Source: an uncultured Ectothiorhodospiraceae bacterium
GTDB taxonomy: Bacteria > Pseudomonadota > Gammaproteobacteria > Nitrococcales > Halorhodospiraceae
Length of the DNA stretch: 40,924 nt
NCBI GenBank assembly: GCA_913055575.1
Contig: CAJXLI010000005.1
Span: 1-40,924, forward strand
Direction: 5' to 3'
The position numbers and the translations under genes are program-made. Of the stretch, positions 19,021 through 28,052 are shown in pieces (the first letter of the stretch is position 1; every line of letters starts with the position of its first letter). The notes below the pieces were generated by a model. The model was given only the letters and a program-made list of their open reading frames with translations, did no database searches and was not told where the DNA came from.

Positions 19021-19976
19021 GGCAGGCGCTCCGCTGTACGCAGGACGGCGCTGCGCGCGCGCCGGTTGCCGGATACCTCCTCGGCGTCGGCCTGCACGGG
19101 GCGGCCGACGGTGCGCAGGCGCGGCTGGCAGCCTTCCGGCGGCACCGGCACCGAGGGCGGCAGGTCGCCGACGCTGGCGCTGCGGCGGATGAAGCGCTTG
19201 ACCCGCCGATCCTCCAGGGAGTGGAAGGCGATCACGGCGAGCCGCCCGCCGGGGTGTAGCAGGTCGATAGCGCCCTCGAGGAAGTGACCCAGCTGCCCGA
19301 GCTCGTCGTTGACGGCGATCCGCAGCGCCTGGAAGGTGCGCGTCGCCGGATGGCGGCCGGGCTCGCGCCGGGGCACGGCCCGCTCCACCAGCCGGGCCAA
19401 CTCGTGGGTCGTGCGCGGCAGCTCACCGGCATCGCGCGCCGCCACGATGGCCCGAGCGATGCGATTGGCGTGGCGCTCCTCGCCGAGCCGGCGCAGGATG
19501 CCGCCGAGCTCGCGGACGCTGGCCCGCGCCAGCAGGCCGGCGGCAGACTCGCCCGTGCCCGGATCCATGCGCATATCCAGCGGGCCATCCCGCTGGAAGG
19601 AGAAGCCGCGCTCCGGGCTGTCCACCTGCGGCGAGGAGATGCCCAGGTCCGCGAGCAGGCCGTCTACCGCGCCAGCGACCCCGGCCCGTGCCAGGGCCGT
19701 CGGCAGCCCGGCGAGATCGCTATGGAGCACGGTGCAGCGCGGATCGGCCCCCAGTACCTGCCGGGCGTGGTCGACAGCCTCCGGGTCCCGGTCTGCCACG
19801 ATCAGCTGCCCCTGCGGCCCCAGGGCGGCGAGGATGCCGCAGGCGTGCCCGCCCCGGCCGTAGGTGGCATCGACGTAGACCCCCCTCGGGCGTACGGCGA
19901 GCGCCTCGAGCGCGGCCTCGTAGAGGACCGGCCGGTGTTCCGTCGCTGTCGCTTGCTGCTCTGCCACTGCACCCAT
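19017..19976 (-). CDS. rsmH: 16S rRNA m4C1402 methyltransferase
   Basis: SAM-dependent enzyme that N4-methylates C1402 in the ribosomal P site; RsmI, encoded a little further on, adds the 2'-O-methyl to the same nucleotide. Motifs: [16 protein letters not shown]-binding [53 protein letters not shown], and [14 protein letters not shown] with [15 protein letters not shown] start it at ATG 19976 (319 residues); the GTG three codons later is an equally good start because it has GGAG at 9 nt whereas the ATG directly abuts GGAG. The ORF-track start 32 codons upstream runs into mraZ and is unlikely. Confidence 0.95.
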   Translation of the reverse strand: MGAVAEQQATATEHRPVLYEAALEALAVRPRGVYVDATYGRGGHACGILAALGPQGQLIVADRDPEAVDHARQVLGADPRCTVLHSDLAGLPTALARAGVAGAVDGLLADLGISSPQVDSPERGFSFQRDGPLDMRMDPGTGESAAGLLARASVRELGGILRRLGEERHANRIARAIVAARDAGELPRTTHELARLVERAVPRREPGRHPATRTFQALRIAVNDELGQLGHFLEGAIDLLHPGGRLAVIAFHSLEDRRVKRFIRRSASVGDLPPSVPVPPEGCQPRLRTVGRPVQADAEEVSGNRRARSAVLRTAERLP

Positions 19977-20005
19977 CTCCGCTGCGGGCAAGAACGCTGC
20001 TACCG

Positions 20006-20464
20006 CTAGAGGGCCAGGCTCTCCAGCGCCTCGGGTAGATCGGCGTCGGCGGCGGCCGCCTCCTGCAGCCACTCGGCCCGTCGCTGCTCCCAGAGCGCGG
20101 CGTCCCAGAGCTCGAATTTATTGCCCTGCCCGATCAGGACGACCTGCTTCGCCAGATCGGCGTACTCGCGCAGCGGCAACGGGACCAGGGTACGGCCGTT
20201 CCGGTCGACCTGGAGCTCCTGGGCGTGACCGATGAGCAGGCGCTTGAGCCGCTTCGCGCTCGGCTGCAGGTCCGGCAGGGCGATGAGCTTGCGCTCGATC
20301 TCCTCCCACTCCGGCAGGGGGTAGAAAACCAGGCAGGACTCCCGGTAATCGATCGTCGCCACGACCTCGCCGTTGCAGTGGGCCAGCAGGCGATCGCGAT
20401 GCCTGGCGGGGAAAGCCAGCCGCCCCTTGGCATCGAGATTGTGCTGGCTGACTCCACGGAACAC
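20006..20464 (-). CDS. mraZ: Transcriptional regulator MraZ
   Basis: AbrB-fold ring-forming DNA-binding protein, first gene of the dcw cluster and in E. coli a repressor of its own operon. I start it at GTG 20464 (reading [21 protein letters not shown]), which has GGGGAGG about 6 nt upstream and yields 152 residues, the same as E. coli; the ATG 16 codons upstream in the track would sit almost on the predicted transcription start. Both half-motifs are present: [15 protein letters not shown] near the N-terminus and [17 protein letters not shown] in the second repeat, plus [14 protein letters not shown] and [11 protein letters not shown]. rsmH follows after 29 nt. Confidence 0.96.
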   Translation of the reverse strand: MFRGVSQHNLDAKGRLAFPARHRDRLLAHCNGEVVATIDYRESCLVFYPLPEWEEIERKLIALPDLQPSAKRLKRLLIGHAQELQVDRNGRTLVPLPLREYADLAKQVVLIGQGNKFELWDAALWEQRRAEWLQEAAAADADLPEALESLAL

Positions 20465-20476
20465 CGCCCCTCCCCG

Positions 20477-20501
20477 CTCCACGGCGTACCCTTTTGCCCC
20501 A
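20477..20501 (-). promoter_or_regulatory. MraZ-box-like repeats upstream of mraZ
   Basis: On the minus strand three pentamers occur with a strict 10-nt period: TGGGG, GGGTA and TGGAG, between the predicted -10 box and the mraZ start codon. E. coli MraZ binds direct TGGGN repeats separated by 5 nt in the same place. Only the first matches the consensus exactly, so this is a plausible autoregulatory operator and not a secure one. Confidence 0.4.
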
Positions 20502-20520
20502 CTCTGAGGCACGGTATGTC

Positions 20521-20549
20521 ACTATAGGAGGGGGGTTATACCCCGTCAA
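20521..20549 (-). promoter_or_regulatory. Sigma70-type promoter of the mraZ/dcw cluster
   Basis: On the minus strand TTGACG (-35, 20544-20549) and TATAGT (-10, 20521-20526) are separated by exactly 17 nt. The predicted start is near 20514, about 50 nt upstream of the mraZ GTG, leaving room for the MraZ-box repeats. This is the best promoter match in the window for the 17-gene cluster. The remaining sequence up to the rnpB promoter (about 20550-20715) is relatively AT-rich and holds no gene. Confidence 0.65.
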
Positions 20550-20715
20550 GCTATCCCCCTTTGCCCGATACGAAGCGGAACACGGACTTAGCGCCAGGAC
20601 TTCAAGGGGGCAGCGACGTAGCCGGGCCCCGATTAGTCACCAAATAACAGCAAGATAGGCTGTAATTTTGAAATCTGACATCAAGTCGAGATCACAATTC
20701 CCTGAGGATAAAGGA

Positions 20716-20743
20716 TTGACAACCCGGGCTACCGTGATAGCTT
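20716..20743 (+). promoter_or_regulatory. Sigma70-type promoter of rnpB
   Basis: A perfect -35 TTGACA (20716-20721) is followed after 16 nt by TAGCTT (20738-20743), and the first helix of RNase P RNA begins 6-7 nt later, where transcription would start. The -10 is imperfect, but spacing relative to the RNA 5' end is right. Confidence 0.6.
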
Positions 20744-20747
20744 GAGG

Positions 20748-21112
20748 ATGGAGAGCTGGCTAGACGGCCGCTGCGCTGCCTCGCAGCGCGGAGGAAAGTC
20801 CGGGCTCCACAGGGCAGGGTGCCAGGTAACACCTGGGGGGCGTGAGCCCACGGAAAGTGCCACAGAGAACAGACCGCCGATGGCCGGCAGGGCGCCGGCA
20901 CAGGCAAGGGTGAAAAGGTGCGGTAAGAGCGCACCGCGCGACCGGTAACGGCTCGCGGCACGGCAAACCCCACCCGGAGCAAGGCCAAATAGGGGAGCCA
21001 GGGCGTGGCCCGCGCCGCTCCCGGGTAGGCCGCTAGAGGCATGCGGCGACGTATGCCCCAGAGGAATGGCCGTCCTCGACAGAACCCGGCTTACAGGCCG
21101 GCTCTCTCCCCT
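20748..21112 (+). ncRNA. rnpB: RNase P RNA, bacterial type A
   Basis: Catalytic RNA that trims the 5' leader of pre-tRNAs together with the RnpA protein. Recognised by the universally conserved blocks in order: GAGGAAAGTCCGGGCTCC, AGGGCAGGGTGCCAGGTAA, AAGGGTGAAAAGGTGCGGTA, CCGGAGCAAGGCCAAATAGG and the closing GACAGAACCCGGCTTA. The ends pair to form helix P1 (GGAGAG near 20750 with CTCTCC near 21109, then CTGGC with GCCGG). About 365 nt, close to E. coli (377). It lies between mraZ and rsmI, as I recall for Pseudomonas. The short ORF-track entries here are shadows. Exact ends are approximate by a few nucleotides. Confidence 0.97.
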
Positions 21113-21127
21113 TCCTTCACCCCGTTA

Positions 21128-22024
21128 TCACGCCCCGGAGGAGCTACGCCCGCCGAGCGCCAGGGCGCGCTGATAGAGGGCGTTCCGGCGCCCGCCGGTC
21201 AGCCGCGCCGCGATCCGCGCCGCCTGCTTCACGGGCACCCCCTCACCGAGGAGCACCTGCAGGGTCGCGTCGGCGTCGACCTCCTCGGCCCGCTCGTCGG
21301 CCCCGTCGAGGATCACCACGATCTCGCCCCGCTGCTGATCCGCATCCGCCTCCACCCGAGCGAGGAGCTCGCCCACGGCGCCGCGCAAGACCGTCTCGTG
21401 GCGCTTGGTCAACTCCCGGGCCACGACAGCCGGCCGCTCCGGCCCGCAGGTAGCGGCAACATCGCGCAGGCAGGCGACGATGCGGTGCGGCGCCTCGAAG
21501 AAGGCGACGGTTCGCGTCTCGGCGGCGAGCACCTCCAGACGCGACCTTCGAGCCGCCTCGCGAGCGGACAGGAAGCCGTCGAAGACGAAGCGGTCGGCGC
21601 CGAAGCCGGCTATCGACAGCGCGGCAGCCACGCTACTCGGCCCCGGCAAGGGAGAGACCGCCACCCCGGCATCCGCCGCGGCCCGCACCAGCCGGGCGCC
21701 GGGATCGCTGAGCAGCGGCGTCCCGGCATCGCTGACCAGCGCGACGTCGCCGCCGGCCGCGAGGATGCGCAGCAGCCGCGGCAACCGCGATGCCTCATTG
21801 TGCTCATGGAGGCTGATCACGCGGGCCTGCGCCCCGTGCTGCGCCAGCAGGAGCCCCGTGCGGCGGGTATCCTCGGCGGCCACCCACGCCACTGCCGCCA
21901 GGCGCTCGACGGCCCGGTGCGTCACGTCGCCGAGATTGCCGATGGGCGTCGCCACGACCCACAGCGTGCCGCCGCCGTTTGACAGGGGCGCAGCGGGCGC
22001 CGGATACTCCGATGACCTATCCAC
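21128..22024 (-). CDS. rsmI: 16S rRNA 2'-O-ribose C1402 methyltransferase
   Basis: SAM-dependent methyltransferase that 2'-O-methylates C1402 of 16S rRNA, the nucleotide also modified by RsmH. 298 residues from a GTG start ([21 protein letters not shown]). The tetrapyrrole-methylase fold signature is clear: [73 protein letters not shown], and [16 protein letters not shown]. The C-terminal [26 protein letters not shown] is the usual helical tail. It is convergent with rnpB (about 15 nt) and divergent from lpoA with only about 20 nt between start codons. Confidence 0.95.
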   Translation of the reverse strand: MDRSSEYPAPAAPLSNGGGTLWVVATPIGNLGDVTHRAVERLAAVAWVAAEDTRRTGLLLAQHGAQARVISLHEHNEASRLPRLLRILAAGGDVALVSDAGTPLLSDPGARLVRAAADAGVAVSPLPGPSSVAAALSIAGFGADRFVFDGFLSAREAARRSRLEVLAAETRTVAFFEAPHRIVACLRDVAATCGPERPAVVARELTKRHETVLRGAVGELLARVEADADQQRGEIVVILDGADERAEEVDADATLQVLLGEGVPVKQAARIAARLTGGRRNALYQRALALGGRSSSGA

Positions 22025-22044
22025 AGGCTACTCCAACCGCTTCG

Positions 22045-23955
22045 ATGATGGCCCCGACGCGCGCCCTACAGTCCCTGGCCGCGGCCGCACTGCTAGCCCT
22101 CCTGGCCAGTTGCGCCGCGCCCCCGGCCGAGCAGGCCGCGGGCCCGGAGCAGACGCGCATGCGCGCCGAGCAAGCCCGCGCCTCCGGGGACTACACGCAG
22201 GCTGGCGAACTCTATGATGCGGCAGCAGCCGCCTTTGAGGAAGACGCGCCGCGCAGCCGCGCCAGCCTCGCCGCGGCCCGTAGCTGGCTCCAGGCCGGGG
22301 AGGCGGAGGCCGCCGCCGCAGCCCTGGCCCGCGTCGTACCGGCGGCCCTGGACGAGGCCGGCCGGGCCCGCCTCACCCTAGCGCGGGCCGAGCTGCTCCT
22401 CGAGCGGGACGAGCCGGGCTCGGCGGCGGCCCTGCTCGAGGGGCTATCCGATCCCCCTGCGGGGGTACGCGCGGACTACCTCCGCCTGCGCGCCGAGGCA
22501 GCCCGGGCGCAGGGACAGCCCCTGGCCGCTGCCACCTACCGGGTCGAGCTGACGGAGCACCTGGACACGCCCGGCGAGCGCGCGGCGAACCGGGAGCGGA
22601 TCTGGGCGATCCTTGGCCAGGCACCGGCAGCGCAGCTCCAGCGGGCGGAGACCGGCGACGGCGTCCTCGGCGGCTGGATCCGCCTGGCACAGATCGCCCG
22701 CAGCCATCGGCTCGACCCGCAGCGGCTCGAGACCGCCCTGGCGGCCTGGGAGTCGACCTACCCGCAGCACCCGGCGCTCGAGCGCCAGGTCCCGGAGCTG
22801 CTCACCCGCTTCCAGGAGCACGCCCGCCGCCCTGAGGACCTCGCCCTCCTCCTGCCGCTGAGCGGCGACTTCCGCGACGCCGGCCGCGCCGTCCGCGACG
22901 GCATCCTGGTGGGCCACTTCAACCAGGCAGGCCAGCGGCCGAGCATCGCGGTCTACGACACCGGCGGTAACGCCGAGGGGGCCCGGGAGGCGCTCGCGCA
23001 GGCCCGCGAGGACGGCTGCGACGCGATCATCGGTCCGCTGACCCGCGACGCGGTGGCGGCCGTCGCCACCGCCCAGGGCGACGGGCCGGCACCGACGACG
23101 CTAGCGCTCAACCGGCTGCGCGGCGATAGCGAGCCCGGTGACGCCCTCTATCAGTTTGCCCTCAGCCCGGAAGCGGAGGCCCGTCAGGCCGCCCGCTACG
23201 CCTACCGGCGCGGCTGGCGGGAGGTGGCCGTCCTGGCGCCCAGAACGGACTGGGGGGATCGCGTCGAGCAGGCCTTCCAGGAAGCCCTCGACAAGGCCGG
23301 CGGGATCGTCCTGGAGAGCGAGGGCTACGACCCCGAGGACACCGACTTCTCGGGCCCCATCCGGGAGGTGCTCAACCTGCGCATCGCCGAGCAGCGCTAC
23401 CAGGAGCTGGCCCGTACCCTCGGGCAGCCCCTGGAGTACCGGCCACGGCGGCGCCAGGACGTAGACGCCGTCTTCCTCATCGCCTACCCGGAGAACGCGC
23501 GACTGCTGAAGCCGCAGCTGGCGTACTACTACGCCCAGGACGTGCCCGTGCTGGCCACCTCCCACGCCTACAGCGGCGCCGAACGCACGGAGGCGATCCA
23601 GGACCTCAACGGCCTGCACCTCCTGGCCGGGCCGTGGCTCCTCGGCCGCAGCCTCGGGGTGCCCGACGGGCTCGCGCGCGAGCGCCTCGATGAGCAGCTC
23701 GGTGGCGTGGTGGCGCGCCACGCCCGGCTGGTCGCCCTCGGCATCGACGCCTACCGCGTCCTGCCGTACCTGTCGATCCTGGCGGACTACCCCGAGGAGC
23801 GGCTGGACGGCCTGACCGGGACGCTGCACATGGAAGCGCAGCGCATCCTGAAACGGGAGCTGGCCGTGGCACAGTTCGTGGATGGCCGGCCGGTCTTCAA
23901 GACCCACGCTACGGAGGGCGAGCAGCATGAGCGAGCAGCGACGGCCGACGACTAG
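22045..23955 (+). CDS. lpoA: Penicillin-binding protein activator LpoA (outer-membrane lipoprotein)
   Basis: Outer-membrane lipoprotein that in E. coli stimulates the class A synthase PBP1A from outside the wall. I start it at ATG 22045 (MMAPTRALQSLAAAALLALLASC), because this puts a normal lipoprotein signal with lipobox LLASC at residue 23; the track start is 22 codons upstream. 636 residues. The N-terminal half is helical with TPR-like repeats rich in Ala (ARASGDYTQAGELYDAAAAAF). The C-terminal half is a periplasmic-binding-protein fold (LALLLPLSGDFRDAGRAVRDG, DAIIGPLTRDAVAAVA, VLAPRTDWGDRVEQAFQEAL, DAVFLIAYPENARLLKPQL). It overlaps yraN, and rsmI-lpoA-yraN-diaA is the conserved E. coli neighbourhood. 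Confidence 0.92.
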   Translation: MMAPTRALQSLAAAALLALLASCAAPPAEQAAGPEQTRMRAEQARASGDYTQAGELYDAAAAAFEEDAPRSRASLAAARSWLQAGEAEAAAAALARVVPAALDEAGRARLTLARAELLLERDEPGSAAALLEGLSDPPAGVRADYLRLRAEAARAQGQPLAAATYRVELTEHLDTPGERAANRERIWAILGQAPAAQLQRAETGDGVLGGWIRLAQIARSHRLDPQRLETALAAWESTYPQHPALERQVPELLTRFQEHARRPEDLALLLPLSGDFRDAGRAVRDGILVGHFNQAGQRPSIAVYDTGGNAEGAREALAQAREDGCDAIIGPLTRDAVAAVATAQGDGPAPTTLALNRLRGDSEPGDALYQFALSPEAEARQAARYAYRRGWREVAVLAPRTDWGDRVEQAFQEALDKAGGIVLESEGYDPEDTDFSGPIREVLNLRIAEQRYQELARTLGQPLEYRPRRRQDVDAVFLIAYPENARLLKPQLAYYYAQDVPVLATSHAYSGAERTEAIQDLNGLHLLAGPWLLGRSLGVPDGLARERLDEQLGGVVARHARLVALGIDAYRVLPYLSILADYPEERLDGLTGTLHMEAQRILKRELAVAQFVDGRPVFKTHATEGEQHERAATADD

Positions 23956-24292
23956 CGCAACGCGCGCCGGGCGCGACGCCGAGGCCCGCGCGCGGGCCTA
24001 CCTGGAGGCGTACGGCTTGCGGACCCTGGCGCAGAACTTCCGTACGCGCAGAGGCGAGATCGATCTAGTCATGGCGGACGGGAGCGAGACGGTCTTCGTG
24101 GAGGTGCGCTACCGCAGCCATCCGGGCTTCGGCGGCGCCGCGGCCTCCATCGACACCCGCAAGCGGCGCCGCCTGCGCCAGGCGGCCGCCGCATGGCTGA
24201 GCCGCCACCCGGCGCGAGCCCGATTCGATGTCATCGCCACGGATGGGCACACCGTGGACTGGGTGCGGGACGCGTTTCGGGATGAAGCCTGA
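23927..24292 (+). CDS. yraN: YraN/UPF0102 family protein (nuclease-like fold)
   Basis: 121 residues from ATG 23927 (MSEQRRPTTSATRAGRDAEARA), chosen because GGAGG lies about 9 nt upstream and the length matches the family; the ORF-track start 15 codons earlier lies deeper in lpoA. Sequence features of the endonuclease-like UPF0102 family are LEAYGLRTLAQNFRTRRGEIDLVM and VFVEVRYRSHPGFGGAAASID, i.e. an E-D-ExR arrangement like that of Holliday-junction resolvases. Its actual substrate is not established, so only the family is claimed. It overlaps the end of lpoA by 29 nt and is followed by diaA after 30 nt. Confidence 0.9.
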   Translation: MSEQRRPTTSATRAGRDAEARARAYLEAYGLRTLAQNFRTRRGEIDLVMADGSETVFVEVRYRSHPGFGGAAASIDTRKRRRLRQAAAAWLSRHPARARFDVIATDGHTVDWVRDAFRDEA

Positions 24293-24925
<633 letters not shown>

Positions 24926-24967
24926 CCAGGAGCCGCGAGCGGGCCCGGGGGCAGGGTGCGGCGAGCG

Positions 24968-25390
24968 CTACTTGACCACCCGCAGGTTCGGGCGCTTGTC
25001 GCCGCCGCCTGGCCCCTGGGGCGGATCGTCGTCGGGGCTATCGCCGCTCTCGGTCCCCTCCGCAGCGGCCTCCTCCTCGTCGTCGGCCTCGCCGAAGAGC
25101 ATCCCTTGCCCGTTCTCGCGGGCGTAGATCGCCAGCACCGCGGCCACCGGGACCGCGACCGGGCGCGGTACGCCGCCGAAACGGGCCTGGAACGAGATCT
25201 CGTCGTTGCCCATGCTCAGCCCCTGCACAGCCTGCGGGGCCACGTTGAGGACCAGCCGGCCCTCCTCGGCGTACTCCATGGGCGCATCCAGATCCTGCCG
25301 GGTGGCGTCCACCAGCAGGTACGGCGTGTTCCCGTTATCGACGACCCACTCGTAGATCGCGCGAATCAGGTACGGACGGCTTGAGGTCAT
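24968..25390 (-). CDS. sspB: ClpXP adaptor SspB (stringent starvation protein B)
   Basis: Adaptor that delivers ssrA-tagged and some other substrates to the ClpXP protease. I start it at ATG 25390 (MTSSRPYLIRAIYEWVVDN), with AGGAGG at about 8 nt, for 140 residues. The substrate-binding domain comprises TPYLLVDATRQDLDAPMEYAEEGRLVLNVAP, AVQGLSMGNDEISFQARFGG and PVAAVLAIYARENGQGMLFGE. It is followed by a long, very acidic linker (about 100-130, many D and E) and the ClpX-binding tail RPNLRVVK, the same as E. coli's RPALRVVK but for one residue. It follows sspA by 19 nt as an operon. Confidence 0.96.
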   Translation of the reverse strand: MTSSRPYLIRAIYEWVVDNGNTPYLLVDATRQDLDAPMEYAEEGRLVLNVAPQAVQGLSMGNDEISFQARFGGVPRPVAVPVAAVLAIYARENGQGMLFGEADDEEEAAAEGTESGDSPDDDPPQGPGGGDKRPNLRVVK

Positions 25391-25409
25391 CAATAGCCTC
25401 CTGCCCTCC

Positions 25410-26006
25410 TCAGCGCAGGGCCTGCTCGGCACGAGTCAGGCTGGCCTGGAAGGCGCGCGTTGCGAACTGGTGCTCGGCGTAGTGACGGATCGCCGCCGCC
25501 TGCTCGGGCAGCTCGATGCCAGCCGCCGGGAGCCGCCATAGCAGGGGCAGGACCGTCAGGTCCATGACGGTGCGGTCCTCGCCCGGGGAGAACGGCTGCC
25601 CCTCGAACAGCTCGGCCGCCGCCACCAGGCTCTCGCGCAGGGCGCACCGGGCGTGCTCCGATCGATCCGCGGGATCGCCGCCGATCTGCTCGAGCAGGGC
25701 GTACCAATCACGCTGGATACGGTATACCAGCAGGCGCGCCTTGGCGCGGCTGACCGGGTCTACCGGCAGCAGCGGCGGATGCGGATAGCGCTCATCCAGG
25801 TACTCGATGATGGTCCCGGCCTCGTAGAGGGCGATATCCCGATCGACCAGGGTCGGGACCTCTCCGTACGGATTGTGCTCGAACAGCTCGGCGGACGGAT
25901 AGTCCGGATCGACGAGGCTCCGCTCCGCCTCGACCCCCTTCTCGGCCAGGGCCAGCCGTACGCGATGGCTATGCGGGCAGACGGCTCCGGTATACAGGCG
26001 GACCAC
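25410..26006 (-). CDS. sspA: Stringent starvation protein A (GST-fold RNA polymerase-associated)
   Basis: Glutathione-S-transferase-fold protein that binds RNA polymerase and helps stationary-phase and acid-stress transcription in E. coli. I start it at GTG 26006 (reading VVRLYTGAVCPHSHRVRLALAEKG), preceded by GGAGG at 4 nt; this gives 198 residues, and the 23 upstream codons in the ORF track are unlikely to be translated. Thioredoxin-like domain to about 80 (NPYGEVPTLVDRDIALYEAGTIIEYLDERYPHPP, including the PHP surface motif), then an all-helical domain ending FATRAFQASLTRAEQALR. Here a Cys (VCPHSH) occupies the GST-type site. It lies between petC and sspB. Confidence 0.93.
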   Translation of the reverse strand: MVRLYTGAVCPHSHRVRLALAEKGVEAERSLVDPDYPSAELFEHNPYGEVPTLVDRDIALYEAGTIIEYLDERYPHPPLLPVDPVSRAKARLLVYRIQRDWYALLEQIGGDPADRSEHARCALRESLVAAAELFEGQPFSPGEDRTVMDLTVLPLLWRLPAAGIELPEQAAAIRHYAEHQFATRAFQASLTRAEQALR

Positions 26007-26071
26007 GGATCCTCCGCAGGACCGGGATGGGGCGGCCGCCTCCCGACGTAGGAGGCCGCCGCCCCCGTCGA

Positions 26072-26818
26072 TCACTTCTTGATGTCTCTCCAGTACTCCT
26101 TATACAGGAGATAGAAGACGCCCGTGAAGACGATGAGGAAGAGGATCACCCAGACCCCCATCCGCTCCCGGTCGGCCCGGATCGGCTCTGCGGCGTAGGA
26201 GAGGAAGGCCGTGATCTGGGCCGTCATCTCGCGGTACTCCTCCTGGCTCAGACGCCCCTCCTCGCCCTCGACCGGCTCGAGGTCGACGACCTCACCGTGG
26301 TCGTCGCGCACCGCCTTCTGGTCACCCTGAAGGCTGGCAAGGACGTGGGGCATGCTCGTGCCTTCCTGGACGAGGTTGTTGTAGCCGACGTCGGAGTCCT
26401 CGTCCACGTAGAAGGTGTTGAGGTAGGTATAGATCCAGTCCTCACCCTGAGCACGGGCGGTCAGCGACAGGTCCGGCGGCGCCAGGCCGAACCACTCCAC
26501 GCCGTCCTGCGGATCCATGGACGAGGTGATGTGATCATACGGGTCCTTGTCGCCGCGCATGATCTCCTCCTCGAGCCACTGCTTGTCCGCGCCGACATCC
26601 TCCGCGAGCCGCTTGTAGCGGAGGTACTTCAGCGAGTGGCAGCCGACGCAGTACTGGGCGTACAGCTCCGCCCCCTTGCGGATGGACGCCCGATCGTGGT
26701 GGCTCACGTCGGGATCCATCATCTCGACGTCCGATCCGGCGGAGCCCTGGGCCGGGCCCGCTACAGCGAGCGCCAGGCCCAGGCCGAGTACGATGCCGTT
26801 CTTCTTCTGCATGCTCAT
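26072..26818 (-). CDS. petC: Cytochrome c1 of the bc1 complex
   Basis: Membrane-anchored c-type cytochrome that takes electrons from the Rieske protein and passes them to soluble cytochromes. 248 residues. N-terminal signal sequence (GIVLGLGLALAVAGPAQGSAG), covalent haem site CVGCH (YAQYCVGCHSLKYLRYKRLAED), APPDLSLTARAQG with the haem-edge loop, NTFYVDEDSDVGYNNLVQEGTSMPHVL carrying the Met axial ligand, and a C-terminal membrane anchor (MGVWVILFLIVFTGVFYLLYKEYW). Its acidic loops (DLEPVEGEEGRLSQEE) suggest moderate halophily. It starts 1 nt after the petB stop. Confidence 0.95.
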   Translation of the reverse strand: MSMQKKNGIVLGLGLALAVAGPAQGSAGSDVEMMDPDVSHHDRASIRKGAELYAQYCVGCHSLKYLRYKRLAEDVGADKQWLEEEIMRGDKDPYDHITSSMDPQDGVEWFGLAPPDLSLTARAQGEDWIYTYLNTFYVDEDSDVGYNNLVQEGTSMPHVLASLQGDQKAVRDDHGEVVDLEPVEGEEGRLSQEEYREMTAQITAFLSYAAEPIRADRERMGVWVILFLIVFTGVFYLLYKEYWRDIKK

Positions 26819-26819
26819 G

Positions 26820-28052
26820 TCAGACGGTCACCCTTTCCGGTACGGGCTTCGTCTTCTCGAACCCGAAGTAGGTATAGGCCCAGAGGAAGACGAAGTAGCC
26901 GAAGTAGATCACGGTGAAGATCTGCCCCAGGATCACGGGCAGACCCGTCGGCTCCTGCTTGCCCAGCCAGGTGAGCACTATGAACGTGATCGTGAACACC
27001 CCCAGGCCGATCTTGTAGCCCAGCCCGCGGAGCCGGATGGAGCCCACCTGCCCCCGGTCGATCCAGGGCAGGAAGAGCAGGATCGCGCTCGCGCCGAGCA
27101 TCACGACCACACCCAGCGCCTGGTTCGGGATGGACTGCAGCATGGCGTACCACGCCTGGAAGTACCACACCGGGTGGATGGCCGATGGCGTCTGCAGCGG
27201 ATCCGCCTCCTGGAAGTTAGGCGGCTCGATGAAGAAGCCCCCGAAGGTGGGCGCGAAGAACATCACGGCGCAGAACAGGATCAGGAAGATCCCCCAGCCG
27301 AAGAGGTCCTTCACCGTTATGTAGGGGTGGAAGGCGATCCCGTCCACGGGCTTGCCGTTGGCGTCCTTGTTCTTCTTGATCTCGACGCCGTCCGGGCTCG
27401 AGGAGCCGACGTGGTGCAGGCCCACGATGTGCACGAAGGTCAGCCCGATCAGCACCAGCGGCAGGCCGATCACGTGGAACGCGTACAGCCGCCCCAGGGT
27501 CGCCTCGTTGACGATGTAGCCGCCCTGCAGCCAGACCACCAGCTCCTCCCCGACGACCGGCACGACGCTGGCCAGGGAGATGATGACCTGCCCGGCCCAA
27601 TAGGAGAGCTGCCCCCAGGGCAGGACGTAGCCCATGAAGGCCTCGGCCATCAGGACCAGGTACAGGAGCACACCCGTGATCCACAGCAGCTCCCGCGGCT
27701 TCTGGTAGGAGCCGTAGAGCAGGCTCCGGTACATGTGCAGGTAGATCACCACGAAAAACGCTGATGCGCCGGTGGTATGCATATAGCGCATCAGCCAGCC
27801 CCAGTCCACGTCGCGCATGATGAACTCCACGGAGGAGAAGGCGCGCTCGGCGGAGGGCTGGTAGTAGAACATCAACCAGACCCCGGAGACGACCTGGATG
27901 ACGAGCACCAGGATCGCGAGCGATCCGAACAGGTACCACCAGTTGACGTTCTTGGAGACGTAGTACTCGGACATGTGGTAGCGCCAAGTACTCGTCAGGG
28001 GAAAGCGGTCATCCATCCACTGCTGTAGACCGCTAAGACTGAGACGGTTCAT
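26820..28052 (-). CDS. petB: Cytochrome b of the bc1 complex
   Basis: Eight-helix quinol oxidase core that carries haems bL and bH. I start it at ATG 28052 (MNRLSLSGLQQWMDDRFPLT), one codon inside the track's GTG; 410 residues. Haem ligands are the His pairs in RYMHTTGASAFFVVIYLHMYRS and YAFHVIGLPLVLIGLTFVHIVG. The Qo-site motif reads PVWY (HPVWYFQAWYAML) rather than the PEWY of mitochondria and alphaproteobacteria; PVWY is known for beta- and gammaproteobacteria. The ATG shares its A with an upstream TGA (TGATG), and AGGAGG lies about 10 nt upstream, so translation is coupled to the preceding frame, where petA should be. Confidence 0.96.
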   Translation of the reverse strand: MNRLSLSGLQQWMDDRFPLTSTWRYHMSEYYVSKNVNWWYLFGSLAILVLVIQVVSGVWLMFYYQPSAERAFSSVEFIMRDVDWGWLMRYMHTTGASAFFVVIYLHMYRSLLYGSYQKPRELLWITGVLLYLVLMAEAFMGYVLPWGQLSYWAGQVIISLASVVPVVGEELVVWLQGGYIVNEATLGRLYAFHVIGLPLVLIGLTFVHIVGLHHVGSSSPDGVEIKKNKDANGKPVDGIAFHPYITVKDLFGWGIFLILFCAVMFFAPTFGGFFIEPPNFQEADPLQTPSAIHPVWYFQAWYAMLQSIPNQALGVVVMLGASAILLFLPWIDRGQVGSIRLRGLGYKIGLGVFTITFIVLTWLGKQEPTGLPVILGQIFTVIYFGYFVFLWAYTYFGFEKTKPVPERVTV

